Part shown: piece by piece, positions 19,401 to 27,246 of the stretch | How positions within the stretch are numbered: position 1 is the stretch's first letter | Layout of the letters: every line of letters begins with the position of its first letter | DNA from: Arthrobacter tumbae | GTDB lineage: Bacteria; Actinomycetota; Actinomycetes; Actinomycetales; Micrococcaceae | Length of the DNA: 64,000 nt | Direction: 5' to 3' | Assembly: GCF_016907495.1 (NCBI RefSeq) | Contig: NZ_JAFBCC010000001.1 | Location: forward strand, 372,001 to 436,000 | The notes under the pieces: generated by a model | Seen by the model: only the letters and a program-made list of their open reading frames with translations | Database searches by the model: none | Told to the model about the DNA's origin: nothing | Translations under genes and position numbers: made by a program

Positions 19401-19693
19401 ATTTCATCCCGAAGGCGTGATGCTGCCAGCCTGGTGGGCGCCATGATGAGGATCCGGTGAGGTTCCACACCTGAGTCAAGAACCCGGCTGACCGCTGTCT
19501 CAACCAGCAACTGCGTCTTGCCGGTTCCCGGACCACCAAGGACCAGCACGGGACCTGCTCCCGTCCCCAGGGCGAGCACATGCTGTTGTTCCGCGCTGAG
19601 GGTCGGGCCCGGCATGGCCTCCGCAGCGTTTGCGGGCAACCGCAGCTCAGCGGGGGGCATGAAAGCGGTGGCGGCGCGCGGGAAGCTACTCAT
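16397..19693 (-). CDS. adnA: AdnA-like helicase-nuclease subunit
   Basis: 1098-residue partner of AdnB. The motor domain has Walker A GGPGTGKT (53-60), APTRLAASRLRD (motif Ia) and a Walker B variant LIDDYQESN. The C-terminal RecB-like nuclease has LGTLVHSIAQ, GQVDRLEI, YIVDLKTG and HPQLAAYQ, so its active site looks intact. The very C-terminus carries three cysteines, C-x5-C-x2-C, in the place where Fe-S ligands occur in this family; the fourth, expected near the SPLNWF segment, reads Ser. It overlaps adnB by four bases and follows the alkyltransferase-like gene by two bases, so the three form one operon. Confidence 0.88.
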   Translation of the reverse strand: MSSFPRAATAFMPPAELRLPANAAEAMPGPTLSAEQQHVLALGTGAGPVLVLGGPGTGKTQLLVETAVSRVLDSGVEPHRILIMAPTRLAASRLRDEMTSRLDRSVSAPPARTWSSYAFDLIRRARVEGLLPELTRAPRLLSGAEQDLIIKELLEGHRLSGQLEARWPDGLRLALGTRGFRQEIRELFDRVSEYSLHADELADLGRRFDRPEWVAAAALYSEYRDVLDLRMPEAFDPAGILTAARGILETNPGFCAEERSKYSLILIDDYQESNTAMHALCGVLAEGKDSLITSCPDTAVQGFRGARPELAARLHEVLGGVHTVQLTTSHRLSGILASGWASVAARTPVGGTPVGYRRLMAPGRVPSAEAAEAADNPAGGSLSVHVVDSGFHEQRYVAQRILEAHVEDERSFDQIAVITRTGTQVAELQRYLASQDIPVSVPPAERAIRDEPAVRPLLDILAAVTGVRQLDAELAVSLMTSRIGGAGPLEIRRLRQLLRQEERLEGGVRDSDQLIVDLLSESSLDDPRAQLRPARRLHAMLSAGREALQDEASTPETVLWAVWSASRLSSRWEEAAVQQGVSAARADRDLDAVVALFQTAERYVDQMPGAPTTGFLEYLLSQELPMDTLAARAQKGAAVAVMTPAAAAGRQWPVVIVAGVQEGVWPNLRIRGELLGSGDLVALLEHGRNFRYHRDPLSLMQLTRADELRSFSAAISRASEELVCVAVSSEDQQPSSFLDILDPLPPGTYERPRTEVKRPLTLRALVAELRKYAQQPERHAGTALEAVRHLGQMMLHEPRVPGADPAQWWGLAGLSSVEPVIPLDAVIPVSPSKVEAVLASPLNWFVSAAGGERPTDFARSLGTLVHSIAQDMPDATGNQYVAELVRRWPTLGMKDTWETKADLRRAEDMVRKLGAYLVEMRKSGRSLAGTEVSFKVDLPVMVDGVERQARLRGQVDRLEITHDGGLYIVDLKTGKNAPKDPDVPAHPQLAAYQVAAAAGGLSASDNPDMAPEPAGTRALGGAALVHLGTGAKSPKVQDQPALGPEDTWPHEMIEQAAGLMSAAEFDTVHDPSRSAYGGGGCRLPEICPLCVEGRQVTE

Positions 19694-19695
19694 GG

Positions 19696-20139
19696 TTACA
19701 CCCCATCATCCGGCCCCGACAATCCGGACAAACCGCCTTCGCCAGCGTGAACGCCAGCGTGAAAGGCGGCGTGGATGCGCTGAAGTGAGGCCTGCTCAGC
19801 CGGCTCAGGGTTCCACCGGGACTTCTGCAGATCGACCCTGCGCCCAGTGGAACCGCCAACCCCTTGACTGCGTCCGGCCACGGGGCGCAGCGCCGTCGAT
19901 TCGTCGATATAGTGCCCGACGGCGGTAGCTTCCAATCCGAGCGGCGGCCTGCCGTCGGCACGGAGAACGCGCCACCACGGCAGATCGGCACTGCCCCGCG
20001 ACATGACCGATCCGACCTGACGCGGGCCGCCCTTCTCAAGAATCTCGGCGATATCGCCATACGTCAGCACCTTTCCTGGAGGGATCATGCTGACGACGCC
20101 CAGAACCGCCTCTTCATAGTCCAGACCCTTCTCGTGCAC
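19696..20139 (-). CDS. Alkyltransferase-like (ATL) protein, MGMT family without active Cys
   Basis: 147-residue protein with the DNA-binding fold of O6-alkylguanine-DNA alkyltransferase. The recognition helix region (PPGKVLTYGDIAEIL) and RQVGSVMSRG are conserved, but where MGMT has P-C-H-R this protein has LPWWRVLRADG, so the acceptor cysteine is Trp and it cannot take up alkyl groups. Known ATLs bind alkylated bases and hand lesions to nucleotide excision repair. The C-terminal ~45 residues are not conserved. I prefer the GTG at 20139 over the adjacent TTG because a TAGTCT hexamer lies six bases upstream. It heads the ATL-adnA-adnB operon. Confidence 0.88.
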   Translation of the reverse strand: MHEKGLDYEEAVLGVVSMIPPGKVLTYGDIAEILEKGGPRQVGSVMSRGSADLPWWRVLRADGRPPLGLEATAVGHYIDESTALRPVAGRSQGVGGSTGRRVDLQKSRWNPEPAEQASLQRIHAAFHAGVHAGEGGLSGLSGPDDGV

Positions 20140-20145
20140 CAACCC

Positions 20146-20232
20146 AGACTATCGACAAGCACACGGCAGCCGGGACGTGCCCCGGTGTCCATGGACAGCA
20201 GAAACGGAATTGTCAGAGCCCGCGGATAGCGT
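20146..20232. promoter_or_regulatory. Divergent promoters of the ATL-adnAB operon and the exonuclease gene
   Basis: TAGTCT (20146-20151, minus strand) ends six bases before the GTG at 20139; TAGCGT (20227-20232, plus strand) ends seven bases before the ATG at 20240. Both suggest leaderless mRNAs. I see no LexA-type box between them. Confidence 0.55.
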
Positions 20233-20239
20233 CTGAGCC

Positions 20240-20926
20240 ATGAACAGTTGGCACATGTTTCCCCGGGCGGCCTTCGATCTTGAAACGACCGGCCGCGATC
20301 CGCTCACAGCACGTATCGTGACCGCCTCTGTCATCCTCGTCGATGGACACGGCGCAGTTCTGGAGCAGCATGAGTGGCTGGCCAACCCCGGTGTGGACAT
20401 ACCGGCCGAGGCCACCGCCGTTCATGGAATTGCCACCCGGACGGCGCAGGCATGCGGGTCCCCTGCTGCCAACGTGGTGAGCCAGATTGCCGGCGTCCTC
20501 AGCGGATTCTTCCGCGAAAGAATTCCCGTGCTCGCTTTCAACGCCCGCTATGACTTCACGGTCCTCGCACGTGAGGGTCTGCGGCATGGCGTTCACACTC
20601 CCGACCCGTTTCCGGTACTGGACCCGTATGTGATGGACAAGCACGCAGACCGGTACCGGCCCGGAAAGAGGACGCTCACTGCCATGTGCGCGCACTACGG
20701 TGTCCCACTGGAGAACGCGCACACCTCGGCCGCCGATGTCCTGGCGACTCTCGGCGTGGGAGCGGTCCTGGCAGAGCGGTTCCCACAACTGCGCAGGACT
20801 GCCCCGGACCTGCACGAGTTCCAGATGACCTGGGCTCTCCGGCAGGCGGAAAGCTTTCAGGAATACCTCCGCCACAGCAATCCGGAGGCCGTGGTTGAAG
20901 GTCGCTGGCCGGCGATCGCGTCGTGA
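20240..20926 (+). CDS. DnaQ-like 3'-5' exonuclease
   Basis: 228-residue DEDDh exonuclease, similar to the proofreading epsilon subunit fold. Exo I is FDLETTG (Asp13, Glu15), Exo II is AFNARYDF (Asp105), Exo III is HTSAADV (His161, Asp166), so all catalytic residues are present. It is stand-alone, without helicase or GIY-YIG extensions, and could act in proofreading, RNA trimming or repair. The ATG is seven bases after a TAGCGT hexamer, consistent with a leaderless transcript. Confidence 0.92.
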   Translation: MNSWHMFPRAAFDLETTGRDPLTARIVTASVILVDGHGAVLEQHEWLANPGVDIPAEATAVHGIATRTAQACGSPAANVVSQIAGVLSGFFRERIPVLAFNARYDFTVLAREGLRHGVHTPDPFPVLDPYVMDKHADRYRPGKRTLTAMCAHYGVPLENAHTSAADVLATLGVGAVLAERFPQLRRTAPDLHEFQMTWALRQAESFQEYLRHSNPEAVVEGRWPAIAS

Positions 20927-21233
20927 GTGCACCGGATTGATGGCAACCACGTTGACCTGGTCACACTCAGCGGACCGGCGCACATTCTTCGATCCGAACC
21001 GCATAAATACGACGACGGCGCGTCCACCGTGATTCTCAGCACTAAATATCAGTCGAATCTTTCATTCGTGCCAGAATTACAGGGCATCACTGCGCGCCCG
21101 TCACGGCCGATTCCCGGGCGACTGCGGGCCGTTATTTCCACCCGAACAGCGCGCTGACCGATGCTTCTTCCCTGCTCGCCGGAGCAGCGGATCCGGAGAA
21201 GATCCTGCGGATCCCCAGACAGCATGAGGACCA
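20927..21233 (+). other. Intergenic region upstream of metNIQ
   Basis: A 307-base gap with no annotated gene. I searched by eye for SAM-I and SAM-IV riboswitch consensus elements, expected for a methionine importer, and did not find them. From 21046 a frame with coding-like composition runs to a TGA at 21235-21237 that overlaps the metN ATG (21234-21236); it has no ATG, GTG or TTG start codon. A GAGG ribosome site lies just upstream of metN (21226-21229). Confidence 0.5.
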
Positions 21234-22214
21234 ATGATTACAGTCACCAACCTGCGCAAAACCTACCGCCAGGGCGAGCGAACCGTTACGGCCCTGGACG
21301 ACGTCACCCTTTCAGTGCCCAAGGGTTCAATTCACGGCATTGTGGGACACTCCGGCGCCGGCAAATCGACTCTTGTCCGATGCCTGACCCTTCTTGACCG
21401 CCCTTCATCCGGCTCGGTCGTCATTGATGGACGCGAGCTGACACGCGTCAAGGACTCGGAAGTCCGCACGGCGAGGCGTCGTATCGGCATGGTTTTCCAG
21501 CACGCCAACCTCATGGACTCGAGGACGGCCGCCCAGAATATTGCGCATCCTCTGGAACTGGTGAAGACGCCGAAGGCGGAAATCGCGCGCAAGGTCGCTG
21601 AGCTGCTCTCCCTGGTCGGTCTCACGGAATTCGCGGACGCGTACCCCTCCCAGCTCTCCGGCGGCCAGAAGCAGCGCGTAGGAATCGCCCGGGCGCTGGC
21701 GTCCGATCCCGACGTGCTGCTGTGCGACGAGCCGACCTCGGCGCTTGACCCCACCACCACTGAGGACATCCTCGCGCTCATCCGCAACCTCACGCACACG
21801 CTGAACCTGACGGTCCTGGTCATTACGCATGAGATGCACGTCGTGAAGCGGATCTGCGACTCGGTGTCCCTGCTTGAGCGCGGCCGGATCATCGAGCACG
21901 GTCCCCTTCAGAACGTTGTCGGTGACCGCACCGGGTCCCTGGGCAAGTCCCTGATGCCACTGCCCTCCAGCACCGCGAACGCAGCCCTACCGGAGCTGGA
22001 GCTGCTGCTGGTCGGCGAGAGCGCTTCAGCGCCTGTCCTCTCCGAACTGACCCGGCGTTTTGATGCCAGCGTGAACGTCATTGCCGGAACGGTGGAGACG
22101 CTCGGAGGATCCCGCTTCGGCAGGCTCCGCGTCGAGGTTGATTCTCCAAGGCCCCTCAGCGAAATTACCGCCTATCTGGAAGGCGCCGGCGTACACGTGG
22201 AGGTAGCGGCATGA
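21234..22214 (+). CDS. metN: Methionine ABC transporter, ATP-binding protein
   Basis: 326-residue ATPase of the MetNIQ importer for L- and D-methionine. Walker A is GHSGAGKST (38-46), ABC signature LSGGQKQRVGIARALA, Walker [13 protein letters not shown], switch His in VITHEMHVV. The C-terminal ~80 residues form the NIL/ACT-like domain that binds methionine and inhibits transport when the cell is replete. A GAGG Shine-Dalgarno element precedes the ATG. The stop overlaps metI by four bases (ATGA). Confidence 0.96.
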   Translation: MITVTNLRKTYRQGERTVTALDDVTLSVPKGSIHGIVGHSGAGKSTLVRCLTLLDRPSSGSVVIDGRELTRVKDSEVRTARRRIGMVFQHANLMDSRTAAQNIAHPLELVKTPKAEIARKVAELLSLVGLTEFADAYPSQLSGGQKQRVGIARALASDPDVLLCDEPTSALDPTTTEDILALIRNLTHTLNLTVLVITHEMHVVKRICDSVSLLERGRIIEHGPLQNVVGDRTGSLGKSLMPLPSSTANAALPELELLLVGESASAPVLSELTRRFDASVNVIAGTVETLGGSRFGRLRVEVDSPRPLSEITAYLEGAGVHVEVAA

Positions 22215-22963
22215 ACGTCCTCGATAATCTCTTCGAGAACCCGGGGATCACCGAAGCACTGCCGGAGGAGTTCCTCGCAACCCTCCAGATGATCGGCATC
22301 TCGGGCTTCTTCACCCTGCTGATCGGACTTCCGCTCGGCATCTTCCTGCATACCAGCAGCCCGGGAGGCCTGCGGCCAATGCCGGTCACCAACCGCGTGG
22401 TGAGCGATGTGGTCGTGAACATCACACGGTCCATTCCCTTCGCGATCCTCATGGTGTCCCTGATTCCGCTGGCCCGCTTCCTGACCGGATCTTCGATCGG
22501 CCCGGTCGCCGCCTCGGTTTCGCTGAGCATCGGAGCCATACCGTTCTTCGCCCGCCTCGTGGAAACGAGCCTGCGCGACGTATCTTCAGGCAAAATCGAC
22601 GCCGCCCTGGTCATGGGCTCAACCCGCCTTCAGGTCATCACCAAAGTCATGATCGCCGAGGCCCTCCCGTCCCTGATCGCTGCATTCACCACAACGCTCG
22701 TCACTCTTGTGGGGTACTCGGCGATGGCCGGAATCATCGGCGGCGGTGGTCTGGGCAGGCTGGCCTACAACTATGGCCTGCAGCGGTTCGACACGACAGT
22801 GATGGTGGTCATCATCGTGATCATTGTCGCCATCGTGCAGATCATCCAGCTCATCGGCGACCGGCTTGCACAGCGGGTGGACCACCGCACCGCGGCCACG
22901 GCCGGTGCCCGCCGCAGCAGGCGCGTCCGGCGGGAAGACGCCACGAGCGTCGTCGGAGTCTGA
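22211..22963 (+). CDS. metI: Methionine ABC transporter, permease
   Basis: 250-residue inner-membrane permease with five predicted transmembrane helices. The coupling-helix region reads GSTRLQVITKVMIAEALPSL and the conserved VTLVGYSAMAGIIGGGGLG segment follows. The C-terminus has a basic tail (RRSRRVRRED). Translation is coupled to metN by a four-base overlap, and metQ follows after 140 bases. Confidence 0.96.
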   Translation: MNVLDNLFENPGITEALPEEFLATLQMIGISGFFTLLIGLPLGIFLHTSSPGGLRPMPVTNRVVSDVVVNITRSIPFAILMVSLIPLARFLTGSSIGPVAASVSLSIGAIPFFARLVETSLRDVSSGKIDAALVMGSTRLQVITKVMIAEALPSLIAAFTTTLVTLVGYSAMAGIIGGGGLGRLAYNYGLQRFDTTVMVVIIVIIVAIVQIIQLIGDRLAQRVDHRTAATAGARRSRRVRREDATSVVGV

Positions 22964-23103
22964 CCCTGCCCTCGACCTTCTTCTTACCCACAACTTGCCG
23001 CGCTTCCCAGGCGTGGCCGACGACGGCCGGTAGCCGCCAGCCGTCTTGAATCCGGCGCCCGGGTACCATCGGCCGCCGGTACTACGAAAGGAACGCACCG
23101 AAC

Positions 23104-23949
23104 ATGCGTAAGCAGTTTTCGCTGGCAGCCGCCGGACTGGCCGCACTTCTTACCCTCTCAGCCTGCGGAGCGGGCGACAGCGCTCCGGCCGCCGCCGTCG
23201 AAACCCTCGACCCCGCGAGCCCGGCAACGGTCACCGTCGGCGCGAGCCCTGTACCCCACGCCCAGATTCTGGAGTTCGTCCGGGACAACCTCGCCGAGGG
23301 GACGGGCATCGAGCTGGAAATCCAGGAGTTCGACGACTACACCACCCCCAACATCGCACTGAGCGAGGGCGACCTGGATGCCAACTACTTCCAGCACCTG
23401 CCTTACTTCGAGAGCCAGGTCGAGAGCCAGGGCTATGAGTTCGCGCATGGCGAGGGCGTACATATTGAGCCCTACGCGGCCTTCTCCGAAAAGCACGACG
23501 ACGTCTCGGCCATCCCCGACGGCGGCCGCATAGCCATCACCAATGACCCCTCCAACCAGGCGCGCGCCCTCACGCTCATGCAGGAAGCCGGCGTGCTGGA
23601 GAACATCGAAGCCGATGCTTCCGTCCTGTCCCTGACCGAGGAGCAGAACCCCAAGGGTCTGGAGTTCATCGAGAATCAGCCGGAGCTGCTGCTCAATGAT
23701 CTGCAGGATCCCACCGTTGACCTTGCCATCATCAACGGAAACTACATCCTGGACGCGGGCCTCAGCACGGAGAATGCCCTGATCGTGGAGTCCGTCGACA
23801 GCAACCCGTATGCGAACTTCCTCGCATGGAACACCTCCTCCGAGGGCGATGCGCGGATTGCCAAGCTCGAAGAGCTGCTGCACTCCCCGGAGGTCAAGCA
23901 GTACATCGAGGAGACCTGGCCGAGCGGAGACGTAGCTCCCGCCTTCTAG
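23104..23949 (+). CDS. metQ: Methionine ABC transporter, substrate-binding lipoprotein
   Basis: 281-residue NlpA/MetQ family binding protein. The signal peptide ends in the lipobox LSAC (Cys21), so the mature protein is a lipoprotein. Family motifs include GASPVPHAQILE, DYTTPNIALSEGDLDANYFQHLPY and AIINGNYILDAGL. An AAAGGA Shine-Dalgarno lies upstream. The 140-base gap after metI shows no clear terminator, so it is probably cotranscribed. Confidence 0.96.
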   Translation: MRKQFSLAAAGLAALLTLSACGAGDSAPAAAVETLDPASPATVTVGASPVPHAQILEFVRDNLAEGTGIELEIQEFDDYTTPNIALSEGDLDANYFQHLPYFESQVESQGYEFAHGEGVHIEPYAAFSEKHDDVSAIPDGGRIAITNDPSNQARALTLMQEAGVLENIEADASVLSLTEEQNPKGLEFIENQPELLLNDLQDPTVDLAIINGNYILDAGLSTENALIVESVDSNPYANFLAWNTSSEGDARIAKLEELLHSPEVKQYIEETWPSGDVAPAF

Positions 23950-23992
23950 GCCCCGAAGCTCCCGTACTTCCCGGAACGTATCGCAGAACAGG

Positions 23993-24024
23993 AATGGCCG
24001 GTCCCCTCTGGGGAACCGGCCATT
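23993..24024. terminator. Bidirectional terminator between metQ and hemL
   Basis: Arms 23993-24006 and 24010-24024 (core AATGGCCGGT / ACCGGCCATT) pair with one bulged A and a CCCC/GGGG top. It lies between two convergent operons and can serve both strands. Confidence 0.82.
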
Positions 24025-24057
24025 TCCGTGCCCGGCGATGGTAACCGGAGGGAGAAC

Positions 24058-25380
24058 CTATACGCCCGGGGGTGTTGCCCCTGCGGCGGCCGCGGCGCGC
24101 GCGGCGGCCGGCAACGCCGACACGATGTGTTCCATGGCGGCGTCGTCGTGGGCTGAGGAAAGGAACCACGCCTCGAACACCGACGGCGGGAGGTAGATGC
24201 CGGATTCAAGCATGGAGTGGAAGAACGGCGCGTACCGGAACGTCTCCTGCGCCTGGGCGTCGGCGTAGTTCACCACACCCCGCTCGGACGTCCCGAAGGC
24301 GATGCTGAACAGATTCCCGGCACGCTGGACGGAATGGTCGACGCCGGTCCGGGACAGTTCCTCCGATACCGCGGCGGACAGCTCCAGGGAACGGGCATCA
24401 ATGTGCCGGTAGACCTCATCGGTTGCGTGGGTGAGCTGGGCAACACCTGCTGCCATCGCCAGCGGGTTGCCGGACAGTGTGCCCGCCTGATAGACCGGTC
24501 CCAGCGGCGCGAGGTATTCCATCACGTCCGCCCGGCCACCGAGGGCGGCGGCAGGAAGCCCGCCGCCGATCACCTTGCCGAAGGTCAGCAGGTCCGGGAC
24601 CCACCCCTCACTCTCGCCGGTGAGCCCCCAATAGCCGCCCGCACCCACCCGGAAGCCGGTGAGGACCTCGTCCATGATGAAGAGCGAACCGTACTCGGCA
24701 GTGATTCGCGACAGGGCCGCGTTGAAGCCGGGTGCGGGTTCAACGACGCCCATGTTGGCCGGAGCAGCTTCGGTAATGACGGCGGCGATGGAAGCTCCGT
24801 GCTCGGCAAATGCGGCTTCGACTGCCTCGACGTCGTTGTACGGCAGCACGAGGGTCTCGGCAGCCGTCGCATCGGTCACGCCCGCGGAACCCGGCAGGGC
24901 CAGCGTTGCCACCCCTGATCCAGCGGCGGCCAGCAGGCCGTCGAGGTGTCCGTGGTAGCAGCCCGCGAACTTCACGATGAGGTTGCGGCCGGTGAAACCG
25001 CGCGCCAGGCGGACGGCGGTCATGGTCGCTTCGGTGCCGGTGGAAACCATGCGGATGCGTTCGACGGCGGACACCCGGTCCCGGACCAACTGGGCCAGGT
25101 CCGCTTCGGCCGGCGTGGATGCGCCGAAGGACAGTCCGCGATCAGCAGCCTGGTGGACTGCGTCCAGAACCGCAGGGTGGGCATGCCCAAGCAGCGCAGG
25201 TCCCCAGGAGCAGACCAGGTCAACGTACCGGCGTCCGTCGGCGTCGGTCACATAGGGTCCCTGAGCCGATACGAGGAAGCGGGGGGTGCCGCCCACGGAG
25301 CCGAAGGCCCGCACCGGCGAATTCACTCCGCCGGGCATGAGGGTCTGCGCCCGGGCGAAAAGATCTTCGGACTGTGTCAT
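24058..25380 (-). CDS. hemL: Glutamate-1-semialdehyde 2,1-aminomutase
   Basis: 440-residue PLP enzyme converting glutamate-1-semialdehyde to 5-aminolevulinate. The Schiff-base lysine is Lys269 in [19 protein letters not shown] (113-120) binds the cofactor phosphate; MDEVLTGFR holds the cofactor-binding Asp. Length is normal for the family. It is the last gene of the eight-gene heme operon; its ATG directly follows the hemB TAA stop. The C-terminus is Ala-rich. Confidence 0.97.
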   Translation of the reverse strand: MTQSEDLFARAQTLMPGGVNSPVRAFGSVGGTPRFLVSAQGPYVTDADGRRYVDLVCSWGPALLGHAHPAVLDAVHQAADRGLSFGASTPAEADLAQLVRDRVSAVERIRMVSTGTEATMTAVRLARGFTGRNLIVKFAGCYHGHLDGLLAAAGSGVATLALPGSAGVTDATAAETLVLPYNDVEAVEAAFAEHGASIAAVITEAAPANMGVVEPAPGFNAALSRITAEYGSLFIMDEVLTGFRVGAGGYWGLTGESEGWVPDLLTFGKVIGGGLPAAALGGRADVMEYLAPLGPVYQAGTLSGNPLAMAAGVAQLTHATDEVYRHIDARSLELSAAVSEELSRTGVDHSVQRAGNLFSIAFGTSERGVVNYADAQAQETFRYAPFFHSMLESGIYLPPSVFEAWFLSSAHDDAAMEHIVSALPAAARAAAAAGATPPGV

Positions 25381-26364
25381 TTACTTGCACTCCTTCAGCC
25401 AGGTGGCCAGTTCGGTTGCCCAGTAGGTGAGGATGATCTGCGCGCCGGCCCGTTTGATCCCGAGGACCGACTCCTCGATGGAACGACGACGGTCGATCCA
25501 GCCGTTCGCGGCAGCCGCCTCGATCATGGCGTACTCCCCCGAGATCTGGTACGCGGCAACCGGCACGGGTGACATCGCTGCCACGTCCGCGACGATGTCG
25601 AGATAGCTCATTGCCGGTTTGACCATCACCAGGTCTGCGCCTTCCGCGAGGTCCAGCTGCACCTCGCGGAGCGCTTCACGGCGGTTGGCCGCATCCATCT
25701 GGTAGGTCCGGCGGTCACCGGTCAGCTGCGAGTCCACGGCCTCACGGAACGGGCCGTAGAAGGCGGAAGCATACTTGGCCGCATAGGCCAGCACGGAGGT
25801 CTCCTGATGGCCGGCGGCGTCAAGCGCGCGGCGGATGACACCCACCTGGCCGTCCATCATCCCGGACGGGCCGAGCATGTGCGCACCGGCTTCGGCCTGG
25901 GCGACCGCCATCTGCGCATAGAGCTCCAGCGTGGCGTCGTTGTCCACGGCACCGTCGGCCGCCAGCACGCCGCAGTGGCCGTGGTCAGTGAACTCGTCGA
26001 GGCATACGTCGCTCATGATGACGAGTGAATCCCCGACTTCAGAGCGCACATCGGCGATGGCCCGGTTCAGGACACCGTCGGGGTCGATCCCCGCGCTTCC
26101 GGTCGCATCACGATGCGCGGGGATGCCGAAGAGCATGATGCCGCCCACGCCGAGCTCGACGGCTTCCACGGCAGCGCGTTTCAGGGTGTCCGAACTGTGC
26201 TGGACCACTCCCGGCATTGAGCTGATGGGGACCGGCTCAGTCAGTCCTTCACGGATAAATGCCGGCAGAACCAGCTCTGCCGGACTGAGCCGGTTCTCCG
26301 CCGTCAACCGGCGGATTGCCGGAGTGGAGCGCAGCCGGCGGGGCCGGTGTTCAGGGAAGCTCAT
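25381..26364 (-). CDS. hemB: 5-aminolevulinate dehydratase (porphobilinogen synthase)
   Basis: 327-residue enzyme condensing two 5-aminolevulinate molecules. Two catalytic lysines are visible, in [14 protein letters not shown] and [12 protein letters not shown]. The metal site reads [14 protein letters not shown]: the second cysteine of the zinc-type triad is Asp123, which indicates a magnesium/potassium rather than a zinc enzyme. It is separated from hemD by 3 bases and abuts hemL. Confidence 0.97.
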   Translation of the reverse strand: MSFPEHRPRRLRSTPAIRRLTAENRLSPAELVLPAFIREGLTEPVPISSMPGVVQHSSDTLKRAAVEAVELGVGGIMLFGIPAHRDATGSAGIDPDGVLNRAIADVRSEVGDSLVIMSDVCLDEFTDHGHCGVLAADGAVDNDATLELYAQMAVAQAEAGAHMLGPSGMMDGQVGVIRRALDAAGHQETSVLAYAAKYASAFYGPFREAVDSQLTGDRRTYQMDAANRREALREVQLDLAEGADLVMVKPAMSYLDIVADVAAMSPVPVAAYQISGEYAMIEAAAANGWIDRRRSIEESVLGIKRAGAQIILTYWATELATWLKECK

Positions 26365-26367
26365 GCG

Positions 26368-27246
26368 TTAATTCCTCTTCCGATGATTGACGACGGCGGT
26401 GCGAACCGCATCTGCAATTCCTGCGGGACTGGGGACGGAAGCTGTTGCGTCGATCCGCATTCCCAGCGCTGATGCATCCCGCTCCGTCCGGCGCCCGATG
26501 GCCACCGTGGCCACGGTATCCGGCAGCGTTTCCATCATGGCATGCAGCCGGGCCGCAATGCTGGGTGAGGTAAGAACGACGACGTCGATCCGTCCCTGCC
26601 GAAGGTCACCCAACAGGTCCTGCTGCGTGATCGTTCCTGCCGCCTGGCAGGGGTTGCCGCTGACCGGGTCGTGGCTGACGTCGTCGCTCACGGCACCGAC
26701 CCGCCGATCGGCGGCAGCAGGATAATCGACGGTGACGTAGGCGGTCACGGCATCGATCGTCCAGCCGCGGCCGGCCAAGCCTGCCCGGAGCGTGTCGTCT
26801 GCCAGATCCGATTGCGGCAGCAGGGCTCTGGCCGGCTGCGCAGGCAGTTCTGCCAGGAGTCCTTCAGCAGACTGGTCCTTCCCCGGGGTCAGCTGAACCG
26901 TCACGCCTAGTTCTGAAAGCGCAGCGCCCGTGGCGGCTCCAACTGCGGCTACCCTCGCGGAACCGACGAGCGATGACAGGGACACCCTCCGAATGCGTGC
27001 CCGCTGCGCCAGAACGCGCACGGTGGTGACGCTCGTGATTACCAGCCAGTCGTAGGAATCTGCGGTATTCAGGAACCGGTCCAGCTCGGTGGTGTCCGCC
27101 GGCAGTTCCCAGTCGATCAGCGGAGCAAACAGCACCTTCGCTCCCCGTCTGTTCAGTTCCGCTGCCATCGCGGCACCCCGATCCGCACTCCGAAGAAGCG
27201 CGACGGTCAGCCCTGAAAGGTCACCGGCAGTGAGACAGCCGGTCAT
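26368..27246 (-). CDS. hemD: Uroporphyrinogen-III synthase
   Basis: 292-residue cyclising enzyme that inverts ring D of hydroxymethylbilane. Sequence conservation in this family is weak; recognition rests on the two Rossmann-like halves (TVALLRSADRGAAMAAEL, VVVLTSPSIAARL), the WLVITSVTTVRVL segment and the position between hemC and hemB. The frame is open further upstream, but the ATG at 27246 forms a four-base overlap with the hemC stop, which sets the start. Confidence 0.92.
   Translation of the reverse strand: MTGCLTAGDLSGLTVALLRSADRGAAMAAELNRRGAKVLFAPLIDWELPADTTELDRFLNTADSYDWLVITSVTTVRVLAQRARIRRVSLSSLVGSARVAAVGAATGAALSELGVTVQLTPGKDQSAEGLLAELPAQPARALLPQSDLADDTLRAGLAGRGWTIDAVTAYVTVDYPAAADRRVGAVSDDVSHDPVSGNPCQAAGTITQQDLLGDLRQGRIDVVVLTSPSIAARLHAMMETLPDTVATVAIGRRTERDASALGMRIDATASVPSPAGIADAVRTAVVNHRKRN

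Noticed and set aside
20927..21157. 76-codon frame directly after the exonuclease gene
   Set aside because: No ribosome site, no recognised similarity and poor codon pattern.
20927..21233. Possible SAM riboswitch before metNIQ
   Set aside because: Consensus segments of SAM-I and SAM-IV could not be found on the plus strand; a covariance-model search would settle it.
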